Shown here piece by piece: positions 1-8,643 of a stretch of 64,000 bases of DNA (position 1 is its first letter; every line of letters begins with the position of its first letter). A program made the translations under genes and the position numbers. Below the pieces are notes generated by a model. That model saw nothing but the letters and a program-made list of their open reading frames with translations. It did not search any database and was not told where the DNA came from. Origin of the DNA: Nodosilinea sp. E11. GTDB taxonomy: Bacteria > Cyanobacteriota > Cyanobacteriia > Phormidesmidales > Phormidesmidaceae. The stretch lies in NCBI RefSeq assembly GCF_032813545.1, contig NZ_CP136520.1, positions 4,582,001 through 4,646,000 on the forward strand. Reading direction: 5' to 3'.

Positions 1-1
1 G

Positions 2-1489
2 GGAGACGTCTTTTCGACCGGAGCCGTGGGCATCATCACCGACGTGATCTCCATGCTGGTGCTGCTGGTAGTGATGTTTACCATGCAGTGGCAGCTAGCC
101 CTCATGCTGCTGGCCCTGCTGTTGCCGGTCACCTGGCTGATTATTTACTTTCAGCAGCAGTATCGCAAAGCTAACTACAAAGCTCGCGAATACCTCTCTG
201 AGCTTAACGCCACCCTGCAAGAAAACGTGGCGGGCATTAACGTGGTGCAGCTGTTTCGGCGCGAACGCTACAACGCCGAGATGTTTCGGGGCACCAACCA
301 GAAGTACATCACCGCCGTTGACAAAACCATTTTCTACGACTCAGCCGTGTCATCGACGCTGGAGTGGATCTCGCTAGTAGCGATCGGCGGCGTGCTTTGG
401 CTCGGTGGCCTGCTGGTCATGGAAGACGCCCTCACCTTCGGTACCCTGGCTACGTTTATTTTATTTGCCCAGCGCCTATTCGATCCCCTGCGCCAGTTCG
501 CTGACAAGTTCACCGCCATTCAGGCCGGGCTAACTGCCGTAGAGCGGATTACCGACCTGTTTACCGTGCCCGTAGAAATTCGTGACCCGGAGAAGGTGTG
601 GAGTGAGGGAGTGGGAAGTGAGGGGGTAGGGAGTCAGGGCGCGGGGGGCGGGGAAATTGACCATAGTGCTTTTCCCACCACCTACCTTACCCCGCTAGAA
701 GCCGCCGCCCCATCTACCACCCATTCACCCATCCACTCATCCACCCCCTACCCATCCAAGGCGTCCGAAATCTGCTTCGACCAGGTCACCTTTGGCTACA
801 AGGCCGACGAGCCTGTAATCAAAGATCTCACCTTTACCCTTCGCCCTGGGGAGAAAGTGGCGCTGGTGGGGCCAACCGGAGCAGGCAAAAGCTCGATCAT
901 CCGCCTGCTGTGCCGCCTCTACGACATCAATCAAGGGGCGATTTTGCTGGATGGCGTCGATATTCGTGATTTGCCCCAGGCGGAGCTGCGGCAGCGAATG
1001 GCGGTGATTTTGCAGGATGGCTTTTTGTTTGCCGGAGACGTCAAAAGCAACATTACCCTGGGCGAGGAATATCCCCTAGAGGCGGTGATCGAGGCGGCAA
1101 AGCAGACTAATATTCACGGGCTGATTGAAGATTTGCCTCAGGGCTACGACACCGAACTGCGGGAGCGGGGCACCAATCTCTCGGGGGGACAAAAGCAACT
1201 GCTGGCCTTTGCTCGGGCGGCCATTCGCAACCCCGGCATTTTGGTACTCGACGAGGCCACCGCCAACCTAGATGTGGGCACCGAAGCGATGATTCAAGAA
1301 GCCCTAGAGCGCCTGCTGGAGCATCGCACGGCGATTATTATTGCCCACCGCCTGTCAACAATTCGCAATGTCGATCGCATTTTGGTGCTCAAGCATGGTG
1401 AACTGGTTGAGCAGGGTAGCCACGACGAACTGCTGGCGCAGGAAGGGTTGTATTCAAGCCTGTATCGGTTGCAGCGACTGGGGGTTTAG
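2..1489 (+). CDS. ABC exporter (fused membrane and ATPase domains), 5' partial
   Basis: The reading frame is open from base 2, so the gene starts before the window and only the last part of the membrane domain is seen. An ABC ATPase follows from about base 770, with Walker A GPTGAGKSS, signature LSGGQKQ, Walker B ILVLDEATANLD and the switch histidine in IIAHRLS. This layout is that of a homodimeric or heterodimeric type IV ABC exporter (MsbA/MdlB-like) in the cytoplasmic membrane; the substrate cannot be told. The linker between the two domains (about bases 590-770) is unusual. It is rich in Gly/Ser and then Pro/Thr/Ser, and its DNA resembles the G-rich spacer repeats seen elsewhere in this window, so it may be a later insertion. 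An internal ATG at 26 is not the real start. Confidence 0.9.
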   Translation, partial: GDVFSTGAVGIITDVISMLVLLVVMFTMQWQLALMLLALLLPVTWLIIYFQQQYRKANYKAREYLSELNATLQENVAGINVVQLFRRERYNAEMFRGTNQKYITAVDKTIFYDSAVSSTLEWISLVAIGGVLWLGGLLVMEDALTFGTLATFILFAQRLFDPLRQFADKFTAIQAGLTAVERITDLFTVPVEIRDPEKVWSEGVGSEGVGSQGAGGGEIDHSAFPTTYLTPLEAAAPSTTHSPIHSSTPYPSKASEICFDQVTFGYKADEPVIKDLTFTLRPGEKVALVGPTGAGKSSIIRLLCRLYDINQGAILLDGVDIRDLPQAELRQRMAVILQDGFLFAGDVKSNITLGEEYPLEAVIEAAKQTNIHGLIEDLPQGYDTELRERGTNLSGGQKQLLAFARAAIRNPGILVLDEATANLDVGTEAMIQEALERLLEHRTAIIIAHRLSTIRNVDRILVLKHGELVEQGSHDELLAQEGLYSSLYRLQRLGV

Positions 1490-1618
1490 GCTTCAGGTTC
1501 GAGTGTTCGGCCTGTTTGCAAAACCTGATCCCCCTCCTACAATGGCCCCTAGGCTTGAGGTCTAGGGCAGCCTTATCAGTTGCCCCGTCGCTCTAGACAT
1601 TGTTCTTTTTTGAACGGC

Positions 1619-3682
1619 ATGGCAATCGCAGCCCCGCAATCTGAAAAACGCGAAACTCCGCCCGCAAATGATGGTTTTCTGGTGTGTGGGTTGGGTAGCC
1701 TGGGCCAAAACTGTGTAGCTAACCTGAAGAGCTTTGGGGTGCCGGTGCATGCCATTAACGACACCCTGCCCGACCAGTGGGAAGTGCCCCACCTGCGGCA
1801 GCTCATTGACCATTTAGAGATTGGTGACTGTCGCTCGGCAGAGGTGCTGGAGATAGCGGGCATTCGCCAGTGCCGGGCGGTGCTGCTGGTGACTCAAGAT
1901 GAGCGAGTCAATCTGGAGGCGGCGCTGACCGCGAGGGTGCTGAATCCGAAGGTGCGGCTGGTGATGCGATCGGATAAGCAGAACCTGAACGAGCTGATGG
2001 GGCAGCAGTTGCAGAATTTCATTGCCTTTGAACCCACTCAGCTTGCGGCTCCGGCCTTTGCCCTGGGAGCCTTTGGCGAAGCATTAGTGGGCTATTTTAA
2101 TCTCGATGGCCATCGCTTTCAGGTCGTGAAGCAGGTGCTAGAGCCGACCCATCCGTGGTGCGATCGCCGCCACCTGCACGAACTAGATACCGGCCACCGC
2201 CGCATTTTGTGCCATACCCCCGTCGATGAAACCTCTTGGGTGATGGCCGACAGCCCTTCTAGCCTGTTCTACACCTGGATACCCGATACTCCTTTGGGAG
2301 CGGGCGACGAAGTGGTGATGATTGAAAGCGACGCCGAGCTGCACACCCTCAACCGCGAAGCCCCTAGGCCGGTGCGGCAGCAGCCCCTTAGGCGGATCGG
2401 CCAGGCGATCGCTCGCCTACGCAATTGGCCCACCTTAAAGCGAGATTTCATCCATTTGGTGCGCTCTGGTTCGGGGCAGCAGCTGCGCCGGGTGGCGCTG
2501 ATTTGCGGTATCACCGTGCTAGCCCTATGCCTGGTGGGCACGCTGTTGTTAGACGCCAATTCCCCTGACGACATCCCTCTATTTCAGGCCTTTTTGTACA
2601 CGTTTATCACCTTGTTTGGGGGATACGGCGATGTGTTCGAAGCCCTAGAAGACTTCAATTATCCCCGACTGCTGCAACTCTTTGGCGTGCTCCTGACGGT
2701 GGCCGGAGCTGCGTTTGTAGGGGTACTCTATGCGCTGCTCACCGAGAAATTGCTCACCCTGCGGTTTGAGTTTATGGAGCGTCGCCCGCCGGTACCCGAA
2801 CAAGACCATGTGGTAGTGATCTGGCTGGGGCGGGTCGGGCGACAGGTGCTGGCGGCGCTCCAAGACCTCAACCAGCCCGTCGTGGGCATTTCGTCCCACG
2901 GTCTTGATGCTGACGTACTGCCTAAAATTCCGCTGCTGACTGGCGATGTCAGCGCCGCCCTCGATAAGGCCAACCTGGCCACCGCCAAAAGCGTCGTGGC
3001 GGTCAGTGAGGACGAAATTCAAAACCTGGAGATGGGGCTGTTGGCCCACCGGCTCAACCCCCATTGCCGGGCCATCATTCGCACCTACGACCAGCAGTTT
3101 ACCGATCGCGTCGCCCAGATTTTTCCCTTTGCCCAGGTGCTCTGTGCCTCGGCGCTGTCCGCCGAAGCGTTTGCCGGGGCAGCCTTTGGCGAACATGTCA
3201 TTGGCCTGTTTCGGCTCTATGACCAAACGGTATTAATCACCCAGTACCAGGTTGAACCCGGCGATACCCTGATTGGCATGCTGCTGGCAGAGGTGGCCTA
3301 TGGCTATGGCGTTGTTCCCCTGTGGCACCAGCATGGGGACCAGCCCAGCAAAATTATGCCCACCGACGATATTCGGCTGAAACGGGGCGATCGCCTGGTG
3401 GTGTTGGCGACCATCAGTGGTCTGCGCCGCATTGAGCAACGAGAACTGGCCCCCCGTACCTGGCACCTGCACCTCGAAAGAGCTTTCACCCCCCAGGCCC
3501 TGTTTGACGGGGCTACTGAAATTGCGCGCGTTTCCGGCTACCGCCTGGGCGAGGCCCGACAGCTGATGGCCCAGATACCGATCACCTTGCCGCTGCCCCT
3601 CTACCGTCATCAGGCTCTTCGTCTCTGCCGACTGTTAACCCGTGCTCAGGTCAAGGCCGAGGTTGTACCGCCACCGGTTTAG
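1619..3682 (+). CDS. Two-RCK potassium-channel-like membrane protein (TrkA-N domains)
   Basis: This 687-residue protein begins with a Rossmann-type RCK/TrkA-N domain (VCGLGSLGQN near residue 23). Two hydrophobic helices flank a pore loop with the filter sequence GGYGD at residues 334-338. A second RCK-N domain (VVVIWLGRVGRQ) and a TrkA-C-like region follow. Such proteins gate K+ or related cation flux across the cytoplasmic membrane in response to nucleotides. The order RCK, pore, RCK differs from simple MthK-type channels and resembles the bacterial ion-channel/TrkA fusions that are common in cyanobacteria. I chose ATG 1619; a TTG at 1580 would add 13 residues of poor quality. No clear ribosome binding site is visible. 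Ion selectivity is inferred from the filter only. Confidence 0.8.
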   Translation: MAIAAPQSEKRETPPANDGFLVCGLGSLGQNCVANLKSFGVPVHAINDTLPDQWEVPHLRQLIDHLEIGDCRSAEVLEIAGIRQCRAVLLVTQDERVNLEAALTARVLNPKVRLVMRSDKQNLNELMGQQLQNFIAFEPTQLAAPAFALGAFGEALVGYFNLDGHRFQVVKQVLEPTHPWCDRRHLHELDTGHRRILCHTPVDETSWVMADSPSSLFYTWIPDTPLGAGDEVVMIESDAELHTLNREAPRPVRQQPLRRIGQAIARLRNWPTLKRDFIHLVRSGSGQQLRRVALICGITVLALCLVGTLLLDANSPDDIPLFQAFLYTFITLFGGYGDVFEALEDFNYPRLLQLFGVLLTVAGAAFVGVLYALLTEKLLTLRFEFMERRPPVPEQDHVVVIWLGRVGRQVLAALQDLNQPVVGISSHGLDADVLPKIPLLTGDVSAALDKANLATAKSVVAVSEDEIQNLEMGLLAHRLNPHCRAIIRTYDQQFTDRVAQIFPFAQVLCASALSAEAFAGAAFGEHVIGLFRLYDQTVLITQYQVEPGDTLIGMLLAEVAYGYGVVPLWHQHGDQPSKIMPTDDIRLKRGDRLVVLATISGLRRIEQRELAPRTWHLHLERAFTPQALFDGATEIARVSGYRLGEARQLMAQIPITLPLPLYRHQALRLCRLLTRAQVKAEVVPPPV

Positions 3683-3832
3683 GGGCAAGGGCCAACTGTT
3701 ACAGGCATCCATCGCTGCCCTCTTTAGGCCCGCAGAGATTCTGAAGAAATAGAGAGTTTCAACGGTTTTGATGCCGAGGCCAGGGCCTTTGCGATAGAGT
3801 TTGCCCAGGGATAATTGAGACAGGACTGGGCA

Positions 3833-5479
3833 ATGGCAAAGCAGGGTGACATGACGCAAAACCGAGGGCCACAGCCCTGGCTAAAAGCATTGCTCTGGGT
3901 GGGCGGCATGGGTAGCCTGCTGCCGCTGAGCCTGCCAGTGCTGGCCTTGTCGGAATCGGTGGGGCCTCAGGGCATCGATGCCCGGCGACTGCACGTGGCT
4001 CCCTACTACCTAACCGGCGACAAAATTGCGATTGGGCAAGTCGAAATTGGCCGTCCCAGCCAATTTGGCATCGATAAAGTCGCTACCGAAACCTTGCCCA
4101 TCTCTGTACGGCGAGTGCTGCTGCTTGACGGCCTAGCCAACGCCAACGAATATGTCGATGGCCACGCCAGCAATGTGGCTAGCGTCATGATTAGCCAAGA
4201 TAAACAACGCACTGGGGTTGCTCCCGAGGCGCTGCTCTACTCTGGGGCGATCGGACCCCTGGGTAGCACCAGTGCTCAGCCAGAAGAATGTCTGGCCGCC
4301 CAGGCAGTGGCCTTGCAAAATGGTGGCGATGTCCGCGCCATCAACTTTAGTTTTGGTGAACCCCTCACCCGCGACCCGCGCTCTAACCCAGTGCTTGATG
4401 GCAATGCGCTGCTAACCCAGTGCATCGACTGGTCCTCTCGGGTGCATGGCGCGCTGTACGTGATTGCAGGCAACCAGGGGCGAGGCGGCATTCCCATTCC
4501 CACCGACAACTTTAACGGCATTAACGTCGCCTACTCGCGCCAGGGGAACGGCGAGTTTAACCGCCTTGATGCCTCTAACCTGGGCAGCGAACCCGCCGCT
4601 GTCCGTCAGGGGGCACCGGTCGAAACCAACGTGGGTCCCCGTCGCTCGATCAGTCTAGTGGCTCCCGGTAGCAGCATTGAACTGATCGACCCCGATGGGC
4701 GGGTGCGTACCTCCAGCGGCAGCAGCTTTGCTTCGCCCCACGTGGCGGGCACCATCGCCCTGATGCAGCAGCTAGTCGATCGCCAGTTTCGCGCGGGTAT
4801 GGCCAACATGCCCCTAGAGGGCCGTCACCCCATGGTCATGAAAGCCGTGCTGCTCAACTCGGCTGACAAGCTCAAAGACAGCGGTGACGGCCTGCGGCTG
4901 GGCATGACCCGCACCCTGCTCGACAACGCCAGCCGCTCTTGGGTAGAGTCCGATGCCTACCGCGATCGCAAAATTCCCCTGCACAAAGACCTAGGGACGG
5001 GCCACCTCAACGCCTACCGCGCCTATCAACAGATCTCTCCCGGTGCCTTTGGCCCCGACCAAACCGTGCCTGCCATCGGCTGGAACTTTGCGGCCCTAAC
5101 CCCACCAACAGCATCGGCTATGGCCCACGACTACGAATTTGCCGATCCCTTGCAGGGCGGTAGCTACATAGCGGCGACCCTGGCTTGGGAGCGGGTTGTT
5201 GCCCTGACCGATACCAACGGCAATGGCATTTACGATCGGGGTGAAAGCTTTAGCGATCGCGGCCTCAACAACCTCAACCTATACCTCATGCCCGCCGACA
5301 CCGACGACATTACCCAGAGTGTCTGGTCATCGGTGAGCGAGGTCGACAGCGTTGAACATATTTTTTATCAAATTCCGGAAACGGGGCGGTACAAACTGAG
5401 AGTTATCTATCAGCAGCAGGTGCACAACGAACCGACTCAGCCCTACGCCCTGGCCTGGTGGTCTGTGCCTGCCCCCTAG
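3833..5479 (+). CDS. Exported S8 (subtilisin-like) peptidase homologue
   Basis: The protein (548 residues from ATG 3833) has an N-terminal signal peptide ending near LPVLALS, so it acts in the periplasm or outside. Subtilase features are the histidine region DGHASNVASVM, the oxyanion Asn in AGNQGRGG and the catalytic serine block GSSFASPHVAGT. The usual first-strand aspartate (VIDTG) is not visible; the matching stretch reads KIAIGQVEIG, with Gln/Glu instead. The C-terminal 130 residues form a beta-rich domain with a calcium-loop-like stretch DTNGNGIYDRGE. A TTG at 3815 is an alternative start. The lipase gene follows 31 bases later, so the two may be co-transcribed. Either the catalytic acid is a different residue, or activity is reduced. 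Confidence 0.8.
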   Translation: MAKQGDMTQNRGPQPWLKALLWVGGMGSLLPLSLPVLALSESVGPQGIDARRLHVAPYYLTGDKIAIGQVEIGRPSQFGIDKVATETLPISVRRVLLLDGLANANEYVDGHASNVASVMISQDKQRTGVAPEALLYSGAIGPLGSTSAQPEECLAAQAVALQNGGDVRAINFSFGEPLTRDPRSNPVLDGNALLTQCIDWSSRVHGALYVIAGNQGRGGIPIPTDNFNGINVAYSRQGNGEFNRLDASNLGSEPAAVRQGAPVETNVGPRRSISLVAPGSSIELIDPDGRVRTSSGSSFASPHVAGTIALMQQLVDRQFRAGMANMPLEGRHPMVMKAVLLNSADKLKDSGDGLRLGMTRTLLDNASRSWVESDAYRDRKIPLHKDLGTGHLNAYRAYQQISPGAFGPDQTVPAIGWNFAALTPPTASAMAHDYEFADPLQGGSYIAATLAWERVVALTDTNGNGIYDRGESFSDRGLNNLNLYLMPADTDDITQSVWSSVSEVDSVEHIFYQIPETGRYKLRVIYQQQVHNEPTQPYALAWWSVPAP

Positions 5480-5510
5480 AGATATTGTGGCTCGTTTAGA
5501 GGAATGCCCT

Positions 5511-6236
5511 ATGGTCGACTATGCCGTTGCCCTGAGATGTGCCCGCCTGGGCCAGGAAATCTACCGTGACTTTGGCGGTCTGCGGTTCTCGGCCTACCCC
5601 GACATTGAGCCGGTGTTTGTCGAAAGCCAGGACAACGGGTTTACCGATACCCAGGTGGCTATTCTCAACCAGCTCAACAGCGATCGCCTCTACGTCATCT
5701 TTCGCGGCTCCGACAAATCGGTTGACTGGATCAACAACTTTCAGTTTCGCCAGCAGATCTATCCCTACGGCGACGGCAACACAGAGGTCAAATTTCACCA
5801 GGGATTCATGACGGCCTACTTTGCCGTACGTCAGGCTCTGCTCGACGCCATGGATAAGTTTGAGGGCCAGCATGTGATTGTTACAGGCCATAGTCTAGGG
5901 GGGGCCTTAGCCACCATCGCTGCCCTCGATCTGCAATACAACCTAGGCCGCAAGCGCGATCTCAGCTTTGAGGTCTACACCTTTGGCGCACCTCGGGTAG
6001 GCAACCGTGCCATGGTTGAGTCTTACAATGGCCGCTTGCCCAAGAGCTACCGCTTTGTCTACGGCTGGGACATTGTCACCCGCATTCCCCGCACCTGGCA
6101 GGGGTTTGACCATGTCGATACCGCGATTCAGCTAGGCTCTCGCTGGACGTGGCAAGTGCTTAGCCGCCGCTTCAGCGACCACGCAATCGATGCTTACGTC
6201 AGCGGGATCGAGGCTGAGCTTCAGGCTGTAGCCTAG
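5511..6236 (+). CDS. Class 3 lipase family protein
   Basis: This is an alpha/beta hydrolase of 241 residues with the lipase elbow GHSLGG (Ser128). The preceding FHQGFMTAY stretch and the following YTFGAPRVGN are typical of the class 3 lipase family (triacylglycerol or galactolipid hydrolases). The likely remaining triad members are the Asp in GWDIVTRIP and the His in GFDHV. No signal peptide is present, so it is probably cytoplasmic or membrane-associated. I chose ATG 5511; a GTG at 5487 would add eight residues. It lies 31 bases after the S8 peptidase homologue on the same strand. The lipid substrate is unknown. Confidence 0.88.
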   Translation: MVDYAVALRCARLGQEIYRDFGGLRFSAYPDIEPVFVESQDNGFTDTQVAILNQLNSDRLYVIFRGSDKSVDWINNFQFRQQIYPYGDGNTEVKFHQGFMTAYFAVRQALLDAMDKFEGQHVIVTGHSLGGALATIAALDLQYNLGRKRDLSFEVYTFGAPRVGNRAMVESYNGRLPKSYRFVYGWDIVTRIPRTWQGFDHVDTAIQLGSRWTWQVLSRRFSDHAIDAYVSGIEAELQAVA

Positions 6237-6341
6237 GGCATTGCTCAATTCGTCCAGAGCCCCGGTCAGTTGCCCTGGGCTCTGGGCAGATCAAAGTGCT
6301 GTGTCCCACCGCTCCTTCCAACCCGACAGAAGGCAAGGGCT

Positions 6342-6869
6342 TTACAAGCTATCGGTAACGCCGGTTTCGGCCAGGGGAGGCGGCGCAGTGACATTACTGA
6401 AGCCCATTTGGGTGGCCGCTTCTCGCAATAGCGAAATCTGCGACTGGAACTCCATACCCTTGAGGTCAGACAGAATTTCTGACAGAGGGCCCTTGGCCTC
6501 GTAGTCGCTGGGCATGTCAACAATGCGATCGCCCATGGCCTCAGCCCAGCCGTACCACACCAGCAGCTGGTTGTTGGCGCTCAGCCCACCATAACGCTGG
6601 GATATATCGCTTTGGTCGCCACGCACCACCGCTCGCATAGCCTCTAGCTGATCGGCTTCAGACATATCGTATAGCGCTTTGATCAGCGGTTCTGCCAGTT
6701 CGGGGTCGGCAGCCTCGGGAGCGGCTGGCGTGATTGAGCTGCCCATTGCTTCGTAAACGTAATAGAGCAATGCCAGCTTGTCATCGACACCTAGAGCGTC
6801 GTAGCGCTTAAAGAGCGCATCAGTAGGTTGCTCATTGATTTCAGTGGTTCGAGGTTCAGATGAAGTCAT
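6342..6869 (-). CDS. Helical carotenoid protein (OCP N-terminal-domain homologue)
   Basis: The 175-residue product matches the all-helical carotenoid-binding N-terminal domain of the orange carotenoid protein and stops where the C-terminal sensor domain would begin, so it is a stand-alone HCP. Recognisable blocks are LALLYYVYEAMGSSITPAA, QRYGGLSANNQLLVWYGWAE and VDMPSDYEAKG. By alignment from memory, OCP Trp41 is Tyr here, while the residues matching Tyr44 and Trp110 are kept. HCPs bind a ketocarotenoid and act as singlet-oxygen quenchers or, in some clades, phycobilisome quenchers. No partner C-terminal-domain homologue (CTDH) gene lies nearby. The start at 6869 is preferred over 6881. The gene is divergent from the rhodanese gene. 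Confidence 0.88.
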   Translation of the reverse strand: MTSSEPRTTEINEQPTDALFKRYDALGVDDKLALLYYVYEAMGSSITPAAPEAADPELAEPLIKALYDMSEADQLEAMRAVVRGDQSDISQRYGGLSANNQLLVWYGWAEAMGDRIVDMPSDYEAKGPLSEILSDLKGMEFQSQISLLREAATQMGFSNVTAPPPLAETGVTDSL

Positions 6870-7265
6870 ATAGCCGTCCAATTGCGACGCTTCACCTTAA
6901 ACCGCTGAGCGATCGCCTCACATCGTCTAGGCGACAGGCCCTAGATCGGTCGATCGACAGAGATTCTTGAGCCTAGAACGGTCTGATAGACCGCAATTCA
7001 GCAATCTTTCTTTGCATACACCGGTAACCCCATCGGGTTTGTGAGGTTTTACCATCACTCTGTGATATGCTGCAAAAGCGCAGTGCGGATGGTTAGCCAT
7101 CACGGGCTGCGATCGCTGTTTTTGGCAGATTTTTCCTGGGTTTTGGCCTATTTCCTCTCTACAGCACAGGCTAGGTCATGGCCAGGCCCCCAACCGTCGA
7201 TCAGTCTATCTGTCGATCAATCGGTCCCCGGCAGCCAAATTTAATTACGTTGATGGAGTTGAACC
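6870..7265. promoter_or_regulatory. Divergent spacer between the HCP and rhodanese genes
   Basis: About 400 bases without a convincing gene. It must contain both promoters. Near the rhodanese gene, GTCGATCA-type words recur (around 7196-7221), and TCGATCGACAG occurs near 6950; these could be regulator half-sites, but I cannot assign one. A small open frame at 7041-7244 is not convincing. Confidence 0.4.
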
Positions 7266-8219
7266 ATGTTAGATCGCATTAAACGCTGGCAAGTCAGGCT
7301 AGTAGCCTTTGCCGTTGCCCTGGTGGCGGTGGCCAGTCTACCCCTGCTCAGCGCCCCCAGCCTGGCCGATAGCCACGGCACTGAGATTGACTTTGTCAGC
7401 CCCGAGTGGCTTTCTGACCACAGTGCCGACCCCAACCTGCGCATTTTAGATGTACGCAACAACCCCCTTGACTACATTTCGGGGCACATTCCTGAGGCGG
7501 TACACCTGGCCGATACAGCCTTTCGCGGCCCCAACGGTCGTCTGCCTGTGCAGTATTGGGAGCAACAGCGGCTAGAGTCGATGTTTTCGGAGTCTGGGGT
7601 TTCGGCCAATAGCCATGTCGTGGTCTACTCCGACGGCGGCAACCTGCTGGGTGCCACCATGGTGGCCTACCTGCTAGAGCGCGCTGGCCACGGCCAGGTA
7701 TCGGTGCTCGACGGCGGCTATAAGGGCTATCGCGATGCTGGGTTACCCACCACTCGCGAGTTTCCCCAGTACGAGCCCGGCAATTTTACCCTGCAAGATG
7801 ATGAGTCTATTCGCGTCAGTCTTGACCAGGTGCGTGAGTACCTGAGTGGCGATGCCGATGTCGTGTTCATCGACCCCCGACCGGCCTCTCTGTTTGCCGG
7901 CGAAGATGATGTCTTTATTCGCAACGGTCATATCCCTGGGGCCAACAACATTCCCTGGCCCACCTTTACCATTGGCGAAGACAACTTCCACCGGCTCAAG
8001 GCGCTCGATGATATTGAAGCGCTCATGGCTAGCCGGGGCATCACTTCTGACGACGACATCATCGTTACGTGCAGCACAGGCCGCGAAGCCACGCTGCAAT
8101 ACGTAGTACTCAAGCACCTGCTGGGCTATCCCCATGTGCGGGTCTACGAAGGCTCTTGGACAGAATATTCTGCTCAGCCTGATCTGCCTGTGGCCACTGG
8201 CCGCGACCCTCGCGCCTAG
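7266..8219 (+). CDS. Exported two-domain rhodanese (thiosulfate sulfurtransferase)
   Basis: The 317-residue protein begins with a Sec signal peptide (hydrophobic core to about residue 30, then SLADSHG), so it works in the periplasm or lumen. Two rhodanese folds follow. The first has DVRNNPLDYISGHIPEA and DGGYKGYRDAGLP. The second has DPRPASLF, GHIPGANN and the active-site loop VTCSTGREA, whose Cys carries the persulfide. The family transfers sulfane sulfur, classically from thiosulfate to a thiol or cyanide acceptor. A small ORF and a YeeE/YedE transporter gene follow on the same strand, with LysR and sulfite reductase genes further on, which supports a role in thiosulfate use. The start ATG 7266 is backed by GATGGAG upstream. 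A terminator follows at 8235. Confidence 0.9.
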   Translation: MLDRIKRWQVRLVAFAVALVAVASLPLLSAPSLADSHGTEIDFVSPEWLSDHSADPNLRILDVRNNPLDYISGHIPEAVHLADTAFRGPNGRLPVQYWEQQRLESMFSESGVSANSHVVVYSDGGNLLGATMVAYLLERAGHGQVSVLDGGYKGYRDAGLPTTREFPQYEPGNFTLQDDESIRVSLDQVREYLSGDADVVFIDPRPASLFAGEDDVFIRNGHIPGANNIPWPTFTIGEDNFHRLKALDDIEALMASRGITSDDDIIVTCSTGREATLQYVVLKHLLGYPHVRVYEGSWTEYSAQPDLPVATGRDPRA

Positions 8220-8234
8220 GTCGCCCCTCGAGTT

Positions 8235-8270
8235 GACTCTCCCAAAGATGAGCGGTCTTTGGGAGAGTTT
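8235..8270 (+). terminator. Hairpin terminator after the rhodanese gene
   Basis: Arms CTCTCCCAAAGA and TCTTTGGGAGAG pair perfectly around a 7-base loop and are followed by TTT. It sits 16 bases after the rhodanese stop codon, so the transporter gene downstream may need its own promoter or read-through. Confidence 0.75.
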
Positions 8271-8305
8271 AGCTAAATCATGTTCTGTACTAGAGACCAG
8301 ACCCC

Positions 8306-8509
8306 ATGTTGCTACGCCTACTTTTGATCACCAGCGCTTTGACCACCGTGAGCTTGGTCAACACTGCCTTTGTCACTACTGCTAGCCGTTCTACCGGCTC
8401 TGACACCCTCGACCCGGTGGCCGTATGCGCTCCCACGCCCACCGATGACGACGACAAGAAAGATCCGCCTCGCCGCCCTGGCCGCAACGGTCGTGCCTTT
8501 GAGGTGTAG
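8306..8509 (+). CDS. Possible small exported peptide (67 aa)
   Basis: An open frame of 67 residues starts with a signal-peptide-like stretch (MLLRLLLITSALTTVSLV) and ends in a charged, proline-rich tail containing TDDDDKKDPPRRPGR. I do not recognise a family. It lies between the rhodanese terminator and the YeeE/YedE gene, and a palindromic repeat starts 16 bases after its stop. The ribosome binding site is weak. It could be a genuine small secreted protein or a chance frame; composition and the signal-like start favour the former slightly. Confidence 0.4.
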   Translation: MLLRLLLITSALTTVSLVNTAFVTTASRSTGSDTLDPVAVCAPTPTDDDDKKDPPRRPGRNGRAFEV

Positions 8510-8524
8510 CGGGATGGGAGCTGC

Positions 8525-8598
8525 CCCCGGTTCAGCCGGGCGCATGCCATGCGCCCCTACAGGTTGGCCATTTGGGAATCGGGGTATGGGATTCGGAT
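8525..8598. repeat. Palindromic dispersed repeat, copy A
   Basis: The first 30 bases (from CCCCGGTTCAGCCGGGCGCA) are identical to those at 31386, and similarity continues for about 74 bases to a shared TCGGAT end. The core GGGCGCATGCCATGCGCCC is palindromic. A diverged relative lies near 63770-63850 and a core-only copy sits inside leuS at 52060. It is a non-coding, REP-like family. Confidence 0.8.
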
Positions 8599-8643
8599 TC
8601 GGGATGATTTGGATTTTGACGAGACCATTAAACTAACTGCGCC

